Source: an uncultured Peptoniphilus sp.
GTDB taxonomy: Bacteria; Bacillota; Clostridia; Tissierellales; Peptoniphilaceae
Direction: 5' to 3'
Assembly (NCBI GenBank): GCA_947254665.1
Contig: CAMYEJ010000060.1
Location: 1-8,026, forward strand
DNA length: 8,026 bases
Under the pieces are notes generated by a model. That model had not been told where the DNA came from. It saw only the letters and a list, made by a program, of their open reading frames with translations, and did no database searches. A program made the translations under genes and the position numbers. Positions 1 through 6,163 of the stretch are shown in pieces (positions within the stretch are counted from its first letter, which is position 1; every line of letters begins with the position of its first letter).

Positions 1-1232
1 ATATGCTTCTTGGTATTTTTAAATCCTACTTCCACGTAGAAAATTCAACTTCCATAGAAAAGATGGAAAAGATTATAAAAGAAGCGAAGAAAAATCCAGA
101 TATTTTAAAATCCAAACCAATATCCAAGAATTATCTGGAAGATTTTCAACTGGAAAAATATAATATTATGAGTTCTGAATTCTTTGAAGAGTCTTACGAA
201 AATCTAAAGGTGGTTATGGAAACTGTGGAGGGAGAAACCGGCGAAAGTGACTTCCAAAAAACTGTAGAAAAACATTTCGGTAAAAACATTTTATCCAATA
301 CAGACTCCCATATTTTGGAAAGCCAAGTATGTACAGGCATCCACAAAGGAATCAAAATACACATGACCAAGGGAGATTTTCCAAGCGAAAGCTACTACAA
401 AAGTTTAATCGATGATCAGAAGTCTTCTAATAGAGAATTCTTCGAGCTAAATAATCTCACCTACAAGAGAGGAATCACAAGCTTAAAAGAAACTATTAAG
501 AATTCCCTTTTAAAAGAGTCTGAGCATTATAAGATAATTTCAAGTTCCGGAGAAGTAGTTCCATCGAAACTTTGGAAGATAGATAGAACCAGCGACAATC
601 GCGTGTTCAAGAAAGAATTTTTAAACGACTACGGAGAACTTCGTGTAGACATACTCCTAGACTCATCCGCATCTCAACATGAAAGAGCCTCTGAAGTTGC
701 AACTCAAGGATATATAATTGCCCAGGCGCTTTCTGAATTAAATGTAAAGACTCGGGTGGTGGGATTTAACAATCTCTTTAACTACATGGTTTTAAATGTG
801 TTCAGAGATTATGAAGACTCACAATACAAAAACTCAGAAATTTTTAAATACTATCCTTCCGGCTCAAACAGGGATGGCCTCGCAATAAAGACCATGATTC
901 ATCTAATGAAGAAATCTTCCGCAGAGAGGAAGATACTTATCGTGCTATCGGATGGTAAGCCAAATGACGAAGTAAATATAGCAAGCTTCGGCAAGAAAAA
1001 ACTGGAAGCGCAAGACTATGTGGGAAATATGGCAATATATGACACTGCCATGGAAGTTATGAACGCAAAGAATATCGGCATCAATGTCCTCGGCGTATTC
1101 ACAGGAGAACTAGAAGATTTAAATAGCGAAAAGATTATCTACGGCAACGACTTCGCCTACATTACAAAGATGAGTAGATTCTCTCAAATTGTAGGACTAT
1201 TTTTTAAATCCGTCGCAAGTAAACTTGAATAA
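1..1232 (+). CDS. NorD/CoxE-like VWA-domain protein, 3' part (5' end outside window)
   Basis: The reading frame is open from the window edge, and the first Met (position 3) has no visible ribosome binding site. I therefore read it as the C-terminal ~409 residues of a longer protein; relatives are often around 600 residues. Counting from that Met, residues ~214-405 form a VWA domain with the metal-ion-dependent adhesion site D220-S-S-A-S224, an N289-R-D-G292 loop typical of NorD/CobT-like VWA proteins, and S316-D-G318 after a hydrophobic strand. Before it lie a CTGIHKG segment (~110-116) and a PSKLWK...VFKK stretch (~187-205), both of which I recall from clostridial proteins annotated as nitric oxide reductase activation protein. 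Family members usually work with a MoxR-type AAA+ ATPase to remodel or load metal into partner proteins. That partner gene would lie to the left, outside the window. A direct role in NO reduction is not supported. No signal peptide or membrane segment is visible in this part. Confidence 0.85.
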   Translation, partial: MLLGIFKSYFHVENSTSIEKMEKIIKEAKKNPDILKSKPISKNYLEDFQLEKYNIMSSEFFEESYENLKVVMETVEGETGESDFQKTVEKHFGKNILSNTDSHILESQVCTGIHKGIKIHMTKGDFPSESYYKSLIDDQKSSNREFFELNNLTYKRGITSLKETIKNSLLKESEHYKIISSSGEVVPSKLWKIDRTSDNRVFKKEFLNDYGELRVDILLDSSASQHERASEVATQGYIIAQALSELNVKTRVVGFNNLFNYMVLNVFRDYEDSQYKNSEIFKYYPSGSNRDGLAIKTMIHLMKKSSAERKILIVLSDGKPNDEVNIASFGKKKLEAQDYVGNMAIYDTAMEVMNAKNIGINVLGVFTGELEDLNSEKIIYGNDFAYITKMSRFSQIVGLFFKSVASKLE

Positions 1233-1241
1233 AATTATATT

Positions 1242-1310
1242 GACTGTTTTACTATTAATTTTAATAAGCTAGAACTTTTTAAATGATTTATAGTTAAACA
1301 GTCTTTTTTT
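1242..1310 (+). terminator. Hairpin terminator after the VWA gene
   Basis: The arm at 1242-1255 pairs with 1290-1303 over 14 positions with one mismatch, and seven T residues follow at 1304-1310. The 34-base loop is long for an intrinsic terminator and AT-rich, which lowers confidence somewhat. It sits just after the VWA stop codon. Its T-tract directly abuts the first LytTR-type repeat, so it would separate the VWA transcript from the regulator operon. Confidence 0.65.
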
Positions 1311-1345
1311 ACCGCTTATCCCAATATTTCTACCACTTATCGCAA
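1310..1345 (+). promoter_or_regulatory. Paired direct repeats, probable LytTR operator
   Basis: Two copies of a 15-base element (1310-1324 and 1331-1345) agree at 13 of 15 positions. The shared core reads ACCRCTTAT (1311-1319 and 1332-1340). The start-to-start distance is 21 bp, two helical turns, with 9-bp cores separated by 12 bp. This is the layout known for LytTR-family regulators, which bind as two protomers on one DNA face. The pair lies just upstream of the promoter of the LytTR gene, so autoregulation is the natural inference. Binding itself is not shown by sequence alone. Confidence 0.7.
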
Positions 1346-1350
1346 AACAG

Positions 1351-1379
1351 ATGAAACTCATTTACTAGCAGTCTATAAT
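1351..1379 (+). promoter_or_regulatory. Promoter of the LytTR-DUF3021 operon
   Basis: A perfect TATAAT (-10) lies at 1374-1379. Seventeen bases upstream is ATGAAA at 1351-1356, a 4-of-6 match to the -35 consensus. A weak -35 just downstream of an activator-type repeat pair suits a regulator-dependent promoter. The predicted start of transcription (~1386) lies directly before the Shine-Dalgarno sequence (1387-1394), leaving only about 12 bases of leader. Confidence 0.6.
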
Positions 1380-1397
1380 AATCATTAGGAGGTGGCT

Positions 1398-1838
1398 ATG
1401 AAAGTTGAAATAATTATCGATGAATCCTTAGGCGAAACTTCCGTTAAGATTTTCGCCAAAGAATACTCTAAAGAGATTGAAAATTTAAGAAATATGCTAG
1501 AAGGAAACCCCATTGATAAAGTAGTCGCTTTTCGCGATGAAGAAGTGTTTATCCTATCCTTTGATGAAATAATTAGAATCTACGCAGAAGATAAAAATGT
1601 ATTCGTAAAGACTAAGAGCGGAATTTATAAATCAAGGCTAAATGTTTCTGAATTTGAATCAAGGCTTGATAAAAACAAATTTATAAGAATATCAAGATCT
1701 GAAATAGTAAATCTTGATTATGTTAAAAGACTTGACCTATCTTTTACAGGAACGATAGCTGTGGAGCTTAAATGTGGAGATATAAGCTATGTCTCCCGTA
1801 GAAATCTAAAAGAATTTAAAAGGGTTTTGGGATTATAG
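1398..1838 (+). CDS. LytTR-family DNA-binding transcriptional regulator
   Basis: A 146-residue cytoplasmic protein with no phospho-receiver domain. The C-terminal ~100 residues (about 45-143) are a LytTR DNA-binding domain: a beta-rich start with FILSFDEIIRIYAED (51-65), then FIRISRSEIVNLDYVKRL (95-112) and the terminal YVSRRNLKEFK (131-141), all hallmarks of the family. The first ~40 residues are a short lead-in of unknown role. I chose ATG 1398 because AGGAGGTG at 1387-1394 is an excellent ribosome binding site five bases before it; an in-frame GTG at 1392 lies inside that site. The stop codon overlaps the ribosome binding site of the DUF3021 gene, so the two are co-transcribed and probably translationally coupled. 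Stand-alone LytTR proteins paired with a small membrane protein are known as LytTR regulatory systems (for example HdrRM and BrsRM in streptococci), where the membrane partner inhibits the regulator. The direct repeats upstream suggest that it controls its own operon. Confidence 0.92.
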   Translation: MKVEIIIDESLGETSVKIFAKEYSKEIENLRNMLEGNPIDKVVAFRDEEVFILSFDEIIRIYAEDKNVFVKTKSGIYKSRLNVSEFESRLDKNKFIRISRSEIVNLDYVKRLDLSFTGTIAVELKCGDISYVSRRNLKEFKRVLGL

Positions 1839-1846
1839 GAGGATTT

Positions 1847-2278
1847 ATGAAAAATATAGAAAGAATTATTAAATCATTTATGATTGGGATTGGTATCGGA
1901 GCTTTGATAGAAGCAATTATATCCCTATGTATCGGAGAAAATATAGTTGGAATTCCAGAATTTGTAGAAAGTTTAAAGCCGGGAAGTGCAAAGATTGTTC
2001 AATGTATTATCTATGGCGGTTTTGGATTGGTGCCTGAACTTTTTTCAATAATTTTAAAGCTAAAAGAAAATTATACTGTGCCTAAACAAATTATCCATTT
2101 TGCAGTGCTAACTATCTACTTTTTATGTGCCGCACATTATCTAAAATGGTACGATGGTACAAGAGCCCTAATCTACTCACTAATAATCTTTGTAATAATC
2201 TACTTAGTAATTACTTTTATCTACTATATTTTAGCAAAGAAAACTATTGATGAAGTAAATAGAAAATTAGCAAATTAA
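1847..2278 (+). CDS. DUF3021 family four-helix membrane protein, likely partner of the LytTR regulator
   Basis: This 143-residue protein has four predicted membrane segments, at about residues 11-30, 48-70, 82-100 and 106-128, with a short charged N-terminus and a basic, soluble C-terminal tail (130-143). Length, topology and the position directly behind a LytTR gene match the DUF3021 family. The start follows AGGAGG at 1837-1842, which overlaps the stop codon of the regulator; only eight bases separate the two genes. By analogy with LytTR/membrane-protein pairs, it probably holds the regulator inactive at the membrane until an unknown signal arrives. This role is inferred from gene context, and no binding or catalytic residues can be named. 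The WYDG sequence (101-104) lies in the short loop between helices 3 and 4. Transcription ends at the inverted repeat at 2304-2334. Confidence 0.88.
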   Translation: MKNIERIIKSFMIGIGIGALIEAIISLCIGENIVGIPEFVESLKPGSAKIVQCIIYGGFGLVPELFSIILKLKENYTVPKQIIHFAVLTIYFLCAAHYLKWYDGTRALIYSLIIFVIIYLVITFIYYILAKKTIDEVNRKLAN

Positions 2279-2303
2279 AAGATTATTTTTATTATTAAAT
2301 CAC

Positions 2304-2334
2304 AAAAGACGAGGATTTATTTTCCTCGTCTTTT
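2304..2334. terminator. Bidirectional terminator between converging operons
   Basis: A perfect 12-bp inverted repeat (2304-2315 with 2323-2334) has a 7-base loop and a GC-rich centre (GACGAGGA). The A-rich left arm and T-rich right arm supply a U-tract in both directions. It lies 26 bases after the DUF3021 stop and 10 bases after the permease stop on the other strand, so it serves both operons. Confidence 0.9.
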
Positions 2335-2343
2335 ATTTTAATT

Positions 2344-3717
2344 TTATCCAATAATCATATTTAATATTAACAGCGTCACAAGTCCTACCGCCCAAGCGAT
2401 AGTAGTTGTGATTGACCAAACTCTTATCTGTTCTTTTGGATCTTCTATTCCGATGGTTCTGTTTACAACGTTGAAGAAACTATCGTTGAAGTAACTGAAG
2501 AATAGTGAACCAACGCAGGCTGATAATGTCGCCATAACAGGATTTACATTTAGACCCGCCATTATCGGTGCGGTTATAGATGCTGCTGTTAGCATTGCTA
2601 CAGTTCCTGATCCTTGAATGAATCTTATGATTGTTGCAATTATAAATGGAAGTAGTATATGTGGTACATTTAAATCTTTTATTATTTCTGCGATGTAGTT
2701 ACCTACTCCACTATCTCTTAACACTTGTCCTAGGGCTCCACCTGCTCCAGTGATAAGGATGATTATTCCTGCAGATTCTATCCCAGCTTCCATTACCTTT
2801 ATAACTTCTCTTCTTTCCATGTGAGATGCAAGGGTAAAGATTGCAAGCATTAGTCCAATGGCAACTGCAACTATCGGTGTGCCGAAAAATTGGAAAAATA
2901 CACTCGCTTGTCCTGTCACTCCAAGAGCCTTTGAAACTGTAGATAGAAGTATCAAAATAATCGGAACTATTATAGGCATAAAAGATTTTGTTGCTGAAGG
3001 AAGTTCTTCATCGAGTTTTACTTCTGCTGCTCCTAAATTTTCTCCTCCAGTAGGTCTTATCCATTCACCATCTTCTCCAGGAATTTGGTAAATTCTTTTG
3101 CCAAGCCATTTTCCATATGACAATACTGCTAAAAGCATAGGCACTGAAACAATCATTCCATAGATGATTACAAGACCAACATTTGCTCCAAAAATTCCCG
3201 CTGCTCCAACTGGACCTGGTGTAGGTGGTACAAGTGAGTGGGTAATTACTAGTCCTCCAGCTAAACAAACTGCAAGACTTACTATGGATTTTTTGCTAGC
3301 TTTTGAAAGAGCTTTTATAAGTGATGCAAGAATTACAAATCCTGAGTCACAATAGATTGGAATTGAAACTAAAAATCCTGTGATTGCCAGTGCTTCTTCC
3401 TCTTTATTGACTCCAAGTTTTTTAATAAATGTATTAGCCATGGTCTTTGCAGCTCCTGTCGCTTCAAAGATCTGTCCCATCATTACTCCAAATCCAATTA
3501 TGATTCCAATGGAACCAAGGGTTGAACCGAATCCAGAACTGATTGCAGAGATTACCATGTCCTGAGGCATTCCACCTGCGATTCCTACAAATACAGCAGT
3601 TATTATAAGCGCCAAGAATGTGTGTAACTTGGTCTTTAAAATCATAATCATCAGAAATACTATTCCAACTCCAAGAGCGATTAGCATTCTAGTACCGTCT
3701 AAAACGAAATTCTCCAT
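2344..3717 (-). CDS. GntP-family sugar-acid:H+ symporter (probable C4 acid-sugar permease)
   Basis: A 457-residue, highly hydrophobic inner-membrane protein, the usual length for the gluconate permease family, with about 12-14 membrane segments. Family signatures are SIPIYCDSGFVIL (118-130), THSLVPPTPGPVGAAG (159-174), ITGAGGALGQVL (322-333) and RFIQGSGTVAMLTAAS (365-380). The hydrophilic stretch at ~205-243 is a cytoplasmic or external loop. The start ATG has a GAGG ribosome binding site (complement of 3723-3726). It is the last gene of the kinase-PdxA2-permease operon, 23 bases after the dehydrogenase. That context points to import of the C4 acid the two enzymes degrade, such as D-threonate or D-erythronate, rather than gluconate. 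GntP proteins also carry gluconate, fructuronate, glycerate or serine, so the substrate is inferred from neighbours only. The terminator at 2304-2334 follows. Confidence 0.9.
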   Translation of the reverse strand: MENFVLDGTRMLIALGVGIVFLMIMILKTKLHTFLALIITAVFVGIAGGMPQDMVISAISSGFGSTLGSIGIIIGFGVMMGQIFEATGAAKTMANTFIKKLGVNKEEEALAITGFLVSIPIYCDSGFVILASLIKALSKASKKSIVSLAVCLAGGLVITHSLVPPTPGPVGAAGIFGANVGLVIIYGMIVSVPMLLAVLSYGKWLGKRIYQIPGEDGEWIRPTGGENLGAAEVKLDEELPSATKSFMPIIVPIILILLSTVSKALGVTGQASVFFQFFGTPIVAVAIGLMLAIFTLASHMERREVIKVMEAGIESAGIIILITGAGGALGQVLRDSGVGNYIAEIIKDLNVPHILLPFIIATIIRFIQGSGTVAMLTAASITAPIMAGLNVNPVMATLSACVGSLFFSYFNDSFFNVVNRTIGIEDPKEQIRVWSITTTIAWAVGLVTLLILNMIIG

Positions 3718-3740
3718 ATGTTCCTCACTTATTTAAATTT

Positions 3741-4736
3741 TTATTTATTGTTAAATTTAGGGGCGTACTTAGCAGCAAGGATTACTGCTTCAATCATTGA
3801 AACGGCGGATGCGATATTCTTACCCGCAACTGGATAAGCCGTTCCGTGGTCTACAGAAGTTCTTAAAAATGGCATAGAGTTTGTAATTGCAATCGTTCTG
3901 TAGAAGTCGTAGGTCTTTGTAGCTATATGACCTTGGTCATGGTATAGAGAAAGAACGGATGAGAATGTTCCTTCAAGCGCCATGTGAAATACTGAGTCGG
4001 CTCCAATAGGTCCAACTACATCATAGCCAAGTTTTTGTGCTTCTTTAATTGCAGGTTCTATTTCATTTACTTCTTCGTATCCAAATAGTCCGTGTTCACC
4101 GCAGTGAGGGTTAAGCCCTGCCACTGCCATAGTTCCTTCCACGCCGAGCTTCTTCATAGCTTCAGAACATCTTATAATGTAGTCTAGCACTCTGTCGTAC
4201 TTAACCATCTCAATGGCCTTACTTAGACTTACGTGTCTTGAAAGGAAGAACACTCTTAAATTGTTCACTTCAAACATAGTAAGAGGATCATGAACTCCAG
4301 ATACTTCTTCAAGCATTTCTGTGTGTCCGATAAATGGAACTTCCGCCGCTCTTAGTGATTCCTTGTTGATTGGAGTAGTTGCCATTGCATCTAATTTTTT
4401 CTCCATGCAAAGTTTGGCAGTCTTCTCAACATATTTAAATGAAGCAAGTCCGCATCTTGCATCTACCTTTCCAAATTCATAATCTGAATTTACAATATCT
4501 AGATCAAGTAGATCGATGGTCCCTTCTTCAAACTTAGCTTCTTCAACTGAAGAAACTACATTTACTTTTAATTTTGAGCCTGTAATTTTAATGGCACGAT
4601 TTATAACGAAAAGATCTCCTACCAAAAATGGTCTAGATACTTCCCAAACTCTCTTTTCTTCAAATGTCTTAACGGTTATTTCCGGTCCAATTCCTGCCGG
4701 ATCTCCTAGTGGTATTCCAATAATAGGTCTTTCCAT
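3741..4736 (-). CDS. pdxA2: PdxA2-type D-threonate/D-erythronate 4-phosphate dehydrogenase
   Basis: A 331-residue cytosolic NAD-dependent, metal-dependent dehydrogenase of the PdxA family, at full length. The N-terminus carries [14 protein letters not shown] (7-20). The GHTEML segment (137-142) holds the substrate-contact pair H138-T139, and the three expected metal ligands are H168 (SRHVSL), H211 ([10 protein letters not shown]) and H266 (LYHDQGH). The C-terminal [13 protein letters not shown] (294-306) is also typical. Classical PdxA makes vitamin B6 precursors from 4-phosphohydroxythreonine. The PdxA2 branch oxidises D-threonate or D-erythronate 4-phosphate, and the product decarboxylates to dihydroxyacetone phosphate. 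The assignment to PdxA2 rests on the adjacent DUF1537 kinase and permease and on the absence of B6 genes such as pdxJ in the window. Its start lies eight bases after the kinase stop, and its ribosome binding site (complement of 4741-4745) directly follows and overlaps that stop, which suggests translational coupling. Confidence 0.9.
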   Translation of the reverse strand: MERPIIGIPLGDPAGIGPEITVKTFEEKRVWEVSRPFLVGDLFVINRAIKITGSKLKVNVVSSVEEAKFEEGTIDLLDLDIVNSDYEFGKVDARCGLASFKYVEKTAKLCMEKKLDAMATTPINKESLRAAEVPFIGHTEMLEEVSGVHDPLTMFEVNNLRVFFLSRHVSLSKAIEMVKYDRVLDYIIRCSEAMKKLGVEGTMAVAGLNPHCGEHGLFGYEEVNEIEPAIKEAQKLGYDVVGPIGADSVFHMALEGTFSSVLSLYHDQGHIATKTYDFYRTIAITNSMPFLRTSVDHGTAYPVAGKNIASAVSMIEAVILAAKYAPKFNNK

Positions 4737-4744
4737 ACTTCCTC

Positions 4745-6034
4745 CTAATTTTCTTCGACTTCAGTGGAAAGTTTATTTAGGCAGACTTCCATAGTCTTTG
4801 CATCTCCAACCATTCCACCTTTAGTTACTATTCTCAAATCATCAAACTCTCCACCGGTGAGCCTTCCATAGGCAACCAGTGGTTCAAGTTCTTCTCTAAT
4901 TGTAATTCCTGCAGAATTTAAAAGTTTAACAAGTTCTACCGTAATATCTCCACCACTGGTGTATACTCCTGCGAAAGAATGTTTGCTATTTAAAATTTCC
5001 TTGCCAATTTCTCCAAGTCCGCTTGAAATTAAAATTGAAATTTCATCGATTGTAATATTTCTCTCTTTAGATATTTCTACCAGATTAAGCCTCTTATCCC
5101 CTTCTTCAAAAGGTGTTGTAGTCACGAGAAGAAGATTGTTATCCTCTAAAATTAAATCAGCTTTACTGGTCACACTTTTTATCTCCAAATCCCTCTTTTC
5201 TTCATCGATAAGATTCTCTGCAGAAACTTTTATTACTTTTACATCCTGATTATTTAGAAGATCCCTAATCTGTCTAACGGTTATATCCGTAACAGAACCG
5301 CAGATCATAAGCACCTTACTAAGTAGATTTTCCTTGTCGAGGATAGATCTTGCTATATGCATTGAAAATGGCCCCGGATCCACGGAAAAGAATTTGATAT
5401 GAGATTCAAACACCGCTTTTCCTATTATCTCCAAATGGCTGTCTAAAACCGCATCAAACACCAACAGACTTATACCTTCATCGTAGTATCCTTTAATTAA
5501 TTTGGATAGATGTGTAGCCCCTTTTTCAATTTCAGCAAGATTTATGGACTTAATCTTTCCATTTAGTCCATCTTTTAAAATCTCCACCACATTGTCGCTG
5601 GATACAGGCATCTTCGGATCTCTTCCCGCATCTGTGTTGGTCAAAAGATTTCCTTCTACAAGCATAGTACCATTTATAACAATTCTCTTACTGCTTGGAA
5701 ATGCAGGGACACAAATTCCCATATATCCTGGAAGCTCTTCAAAAAAAGCATTTATTTCATAGGAAATATTGCCCCTCATAGTAGAGTCTATTCTCTTCGA
5801 ATAAAACATAGGATTTAAGCTTTTCATATACTTTAGAGCTTCTTTTACACAGCTTTTAGCTTCTTCTGGATGGATAGCCCTAGAAAGTGTACTGTAGCTT
5901 ACCACGTCTATGTCTTCATTTACTTCTTCTGCAAAATCAATCATACTAAGAGCATTTAGCCCCACCTTTTTAAGTAGTGAACAGGTGGCGTTAGATCCAG
6001 TAAGATCGTCTGCAATGATTGCAAATTTTACCAT
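4745..6034 (-). CDS. dtnK: Four-carbon acid sugar kinase, DUF1537 family (D-threonate/D-erythronate kinase type)
   Basis: A 429-residue cytosolic kinase, full length for the family. The N-terminal sugar-acid-binding domain (about 1-235) begins with [14 protein letters not shown] (4-17) and contains [12 protein letters not shown] (79-90), both family hallmarks. The C-terminal nucleotide-binding domain (about 240-425) has SGGD (360-363), GRLTGG (390-395) and TKGGMVGD (404-411). Members use ATP to phosphorylate four-carbon acid sugars at O-4, including D-threonate, D-erythronate and, in other clades, L-threonate or 3-oxo-tetronates. Pairing with a PdxA2-type dehydrogenase, rather than a class II aldolase plus an L-threonate dehydrogenase, favours D-threonate or D-erythronate. 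It is the first gene of the minus-strand operon, with ribosome binding site GGAGAG (complement of 6039-6044) four bases before the ATG and its own promoter about 30 bases upstream. The symbol follows the pathway assignment; the exact stereoisomer cannot be read from the sequence. Confidence 0.88.
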   Translation of the reverse strand: MVKFAIIADDLTGSNATCSLLKKVGLNALSMIDFAEEVNEDIDVVSYSTLSRAIHPEEAKSCVKEALKYMKSLNPMFYSKRIDSTMRGNISYEINAFFEELPGYMGICVPAFPSSKRIVINGTMLVEGNLLTNTDAGRDPKMPVSSDNVVEILKDGLNGKIKSINLAEIEKGATHLSKLIKGYYDEGISLLVFDAVLDSHLEIIGKAVFESHIKFFSVDPGPFSMHIARSILDKENLLSKVLMICGSVTDITVRQIRDLLNNQDVKVIKVSAENLIDEEKRDLEIKSVTSKADLILEDNNLLLVTTTPFEEGDKRLNLVEISKERNITIDEISILISSGLGEIGKEILNSKHSFAGVYTSGGDITVELVKLLNSAGITIREELEPLVAYGRLTGGEFDDLRIVTKGGMVGDAKTMEVCLNKLSTEVEEN

Positions 6035-6062
6035 TTAACTCTCCATAATTGTATTTGCCTTA

Positions 6063-6092
6063 ATTATACCATCTAAAGAACTTCCTCTTCAA
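6063..6092 (-). promoter_or_regulatory. Promoter of the kinase-PdxA2-permease operon
   Basis: Reading the minus strand, TTGAAG (complement of 6087-6092) and a perfect TATAAT (complement of 6063-6068) are 18 bases apart. A TGG immediately before the -10 gives an extended -10 element. Transcription should start near 6056, leaving a leader of about 22 bases. A small inverted repeat (6045-6050 with 6062-6067) overlaps the -10 and start region and could be an operator, although its arms are AT-rich. Confidence 0.7.
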
Positions 6093-6130
6093 TACAGTTA
6101 CATTTCTCTTTAAATAATAAGAATTTTTAG

Positions 6131-6163
6131 AAAAAAAATAAAGGGGTCTTCCCCCTTTATTTT
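6131..6163 (-). terminator. Intrinsic terminator of the SLH-protein gene
   Basis: A perfect 12-bp stem (6152-6163 with 6135-6146) contains four G-C pairs next to a 5-base loop (6147-6151). On the minus strand it is followed by an unbroken run of T residues (complement of 6131-6138). The upstream arm contains the TAA stop codon of the SLH gene (6157-6159), so hairpin and coding end overlap. It separates the SLH gene from the operon promoter just downstream. Confidence 0.92.

Noticed and set aside
1310..1345. CRISPR-like repeat or insertion target duplication
   Set aside because: There are only two short imperfect copies, with no array, leader, transposase or cas gene; spacing and position fit a regulator site.
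1392..1397. GTG at 1392 as start of the LytTR gene, adding two residues
   Set aside because: The GTG is part of the AGGAGGTG ribosome binding site that serves ATG 1398.
1233..1397. A riboswitch or small RNA in the gap before the LytTR gene
   Set aside because: The structure present is explained by a terminator, an operator repeat pair and a promoter; no known aptamer core is recognisable and the leader would be too short.
2858..3565. Several short open frames on the plus strand, and one alternative frame on the minus strand, inside the permease gene
   Set aside because: They lie wholly within a well-supported GntP gene, have low-complexity Ser/Pro/Thr-rich products and no convincing ribosome binding sites.
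3741..4736. Vitamin B6 biosynthesis role for the PdxA homologue
   Set aside because: It is coupled to a DUF1537 kinase and a permease, with no B6 genes nearby; the PdxA2 catabolic role fits better, although the family alone does not exclude B6 activity.
4516..5762. Plus-strand open frames opposite the dehydrogenase and kinase genes
   Set aside because: They are antisense to genes with clear catalytic motifs and their products resemble no family; they are reading-frame shadows.
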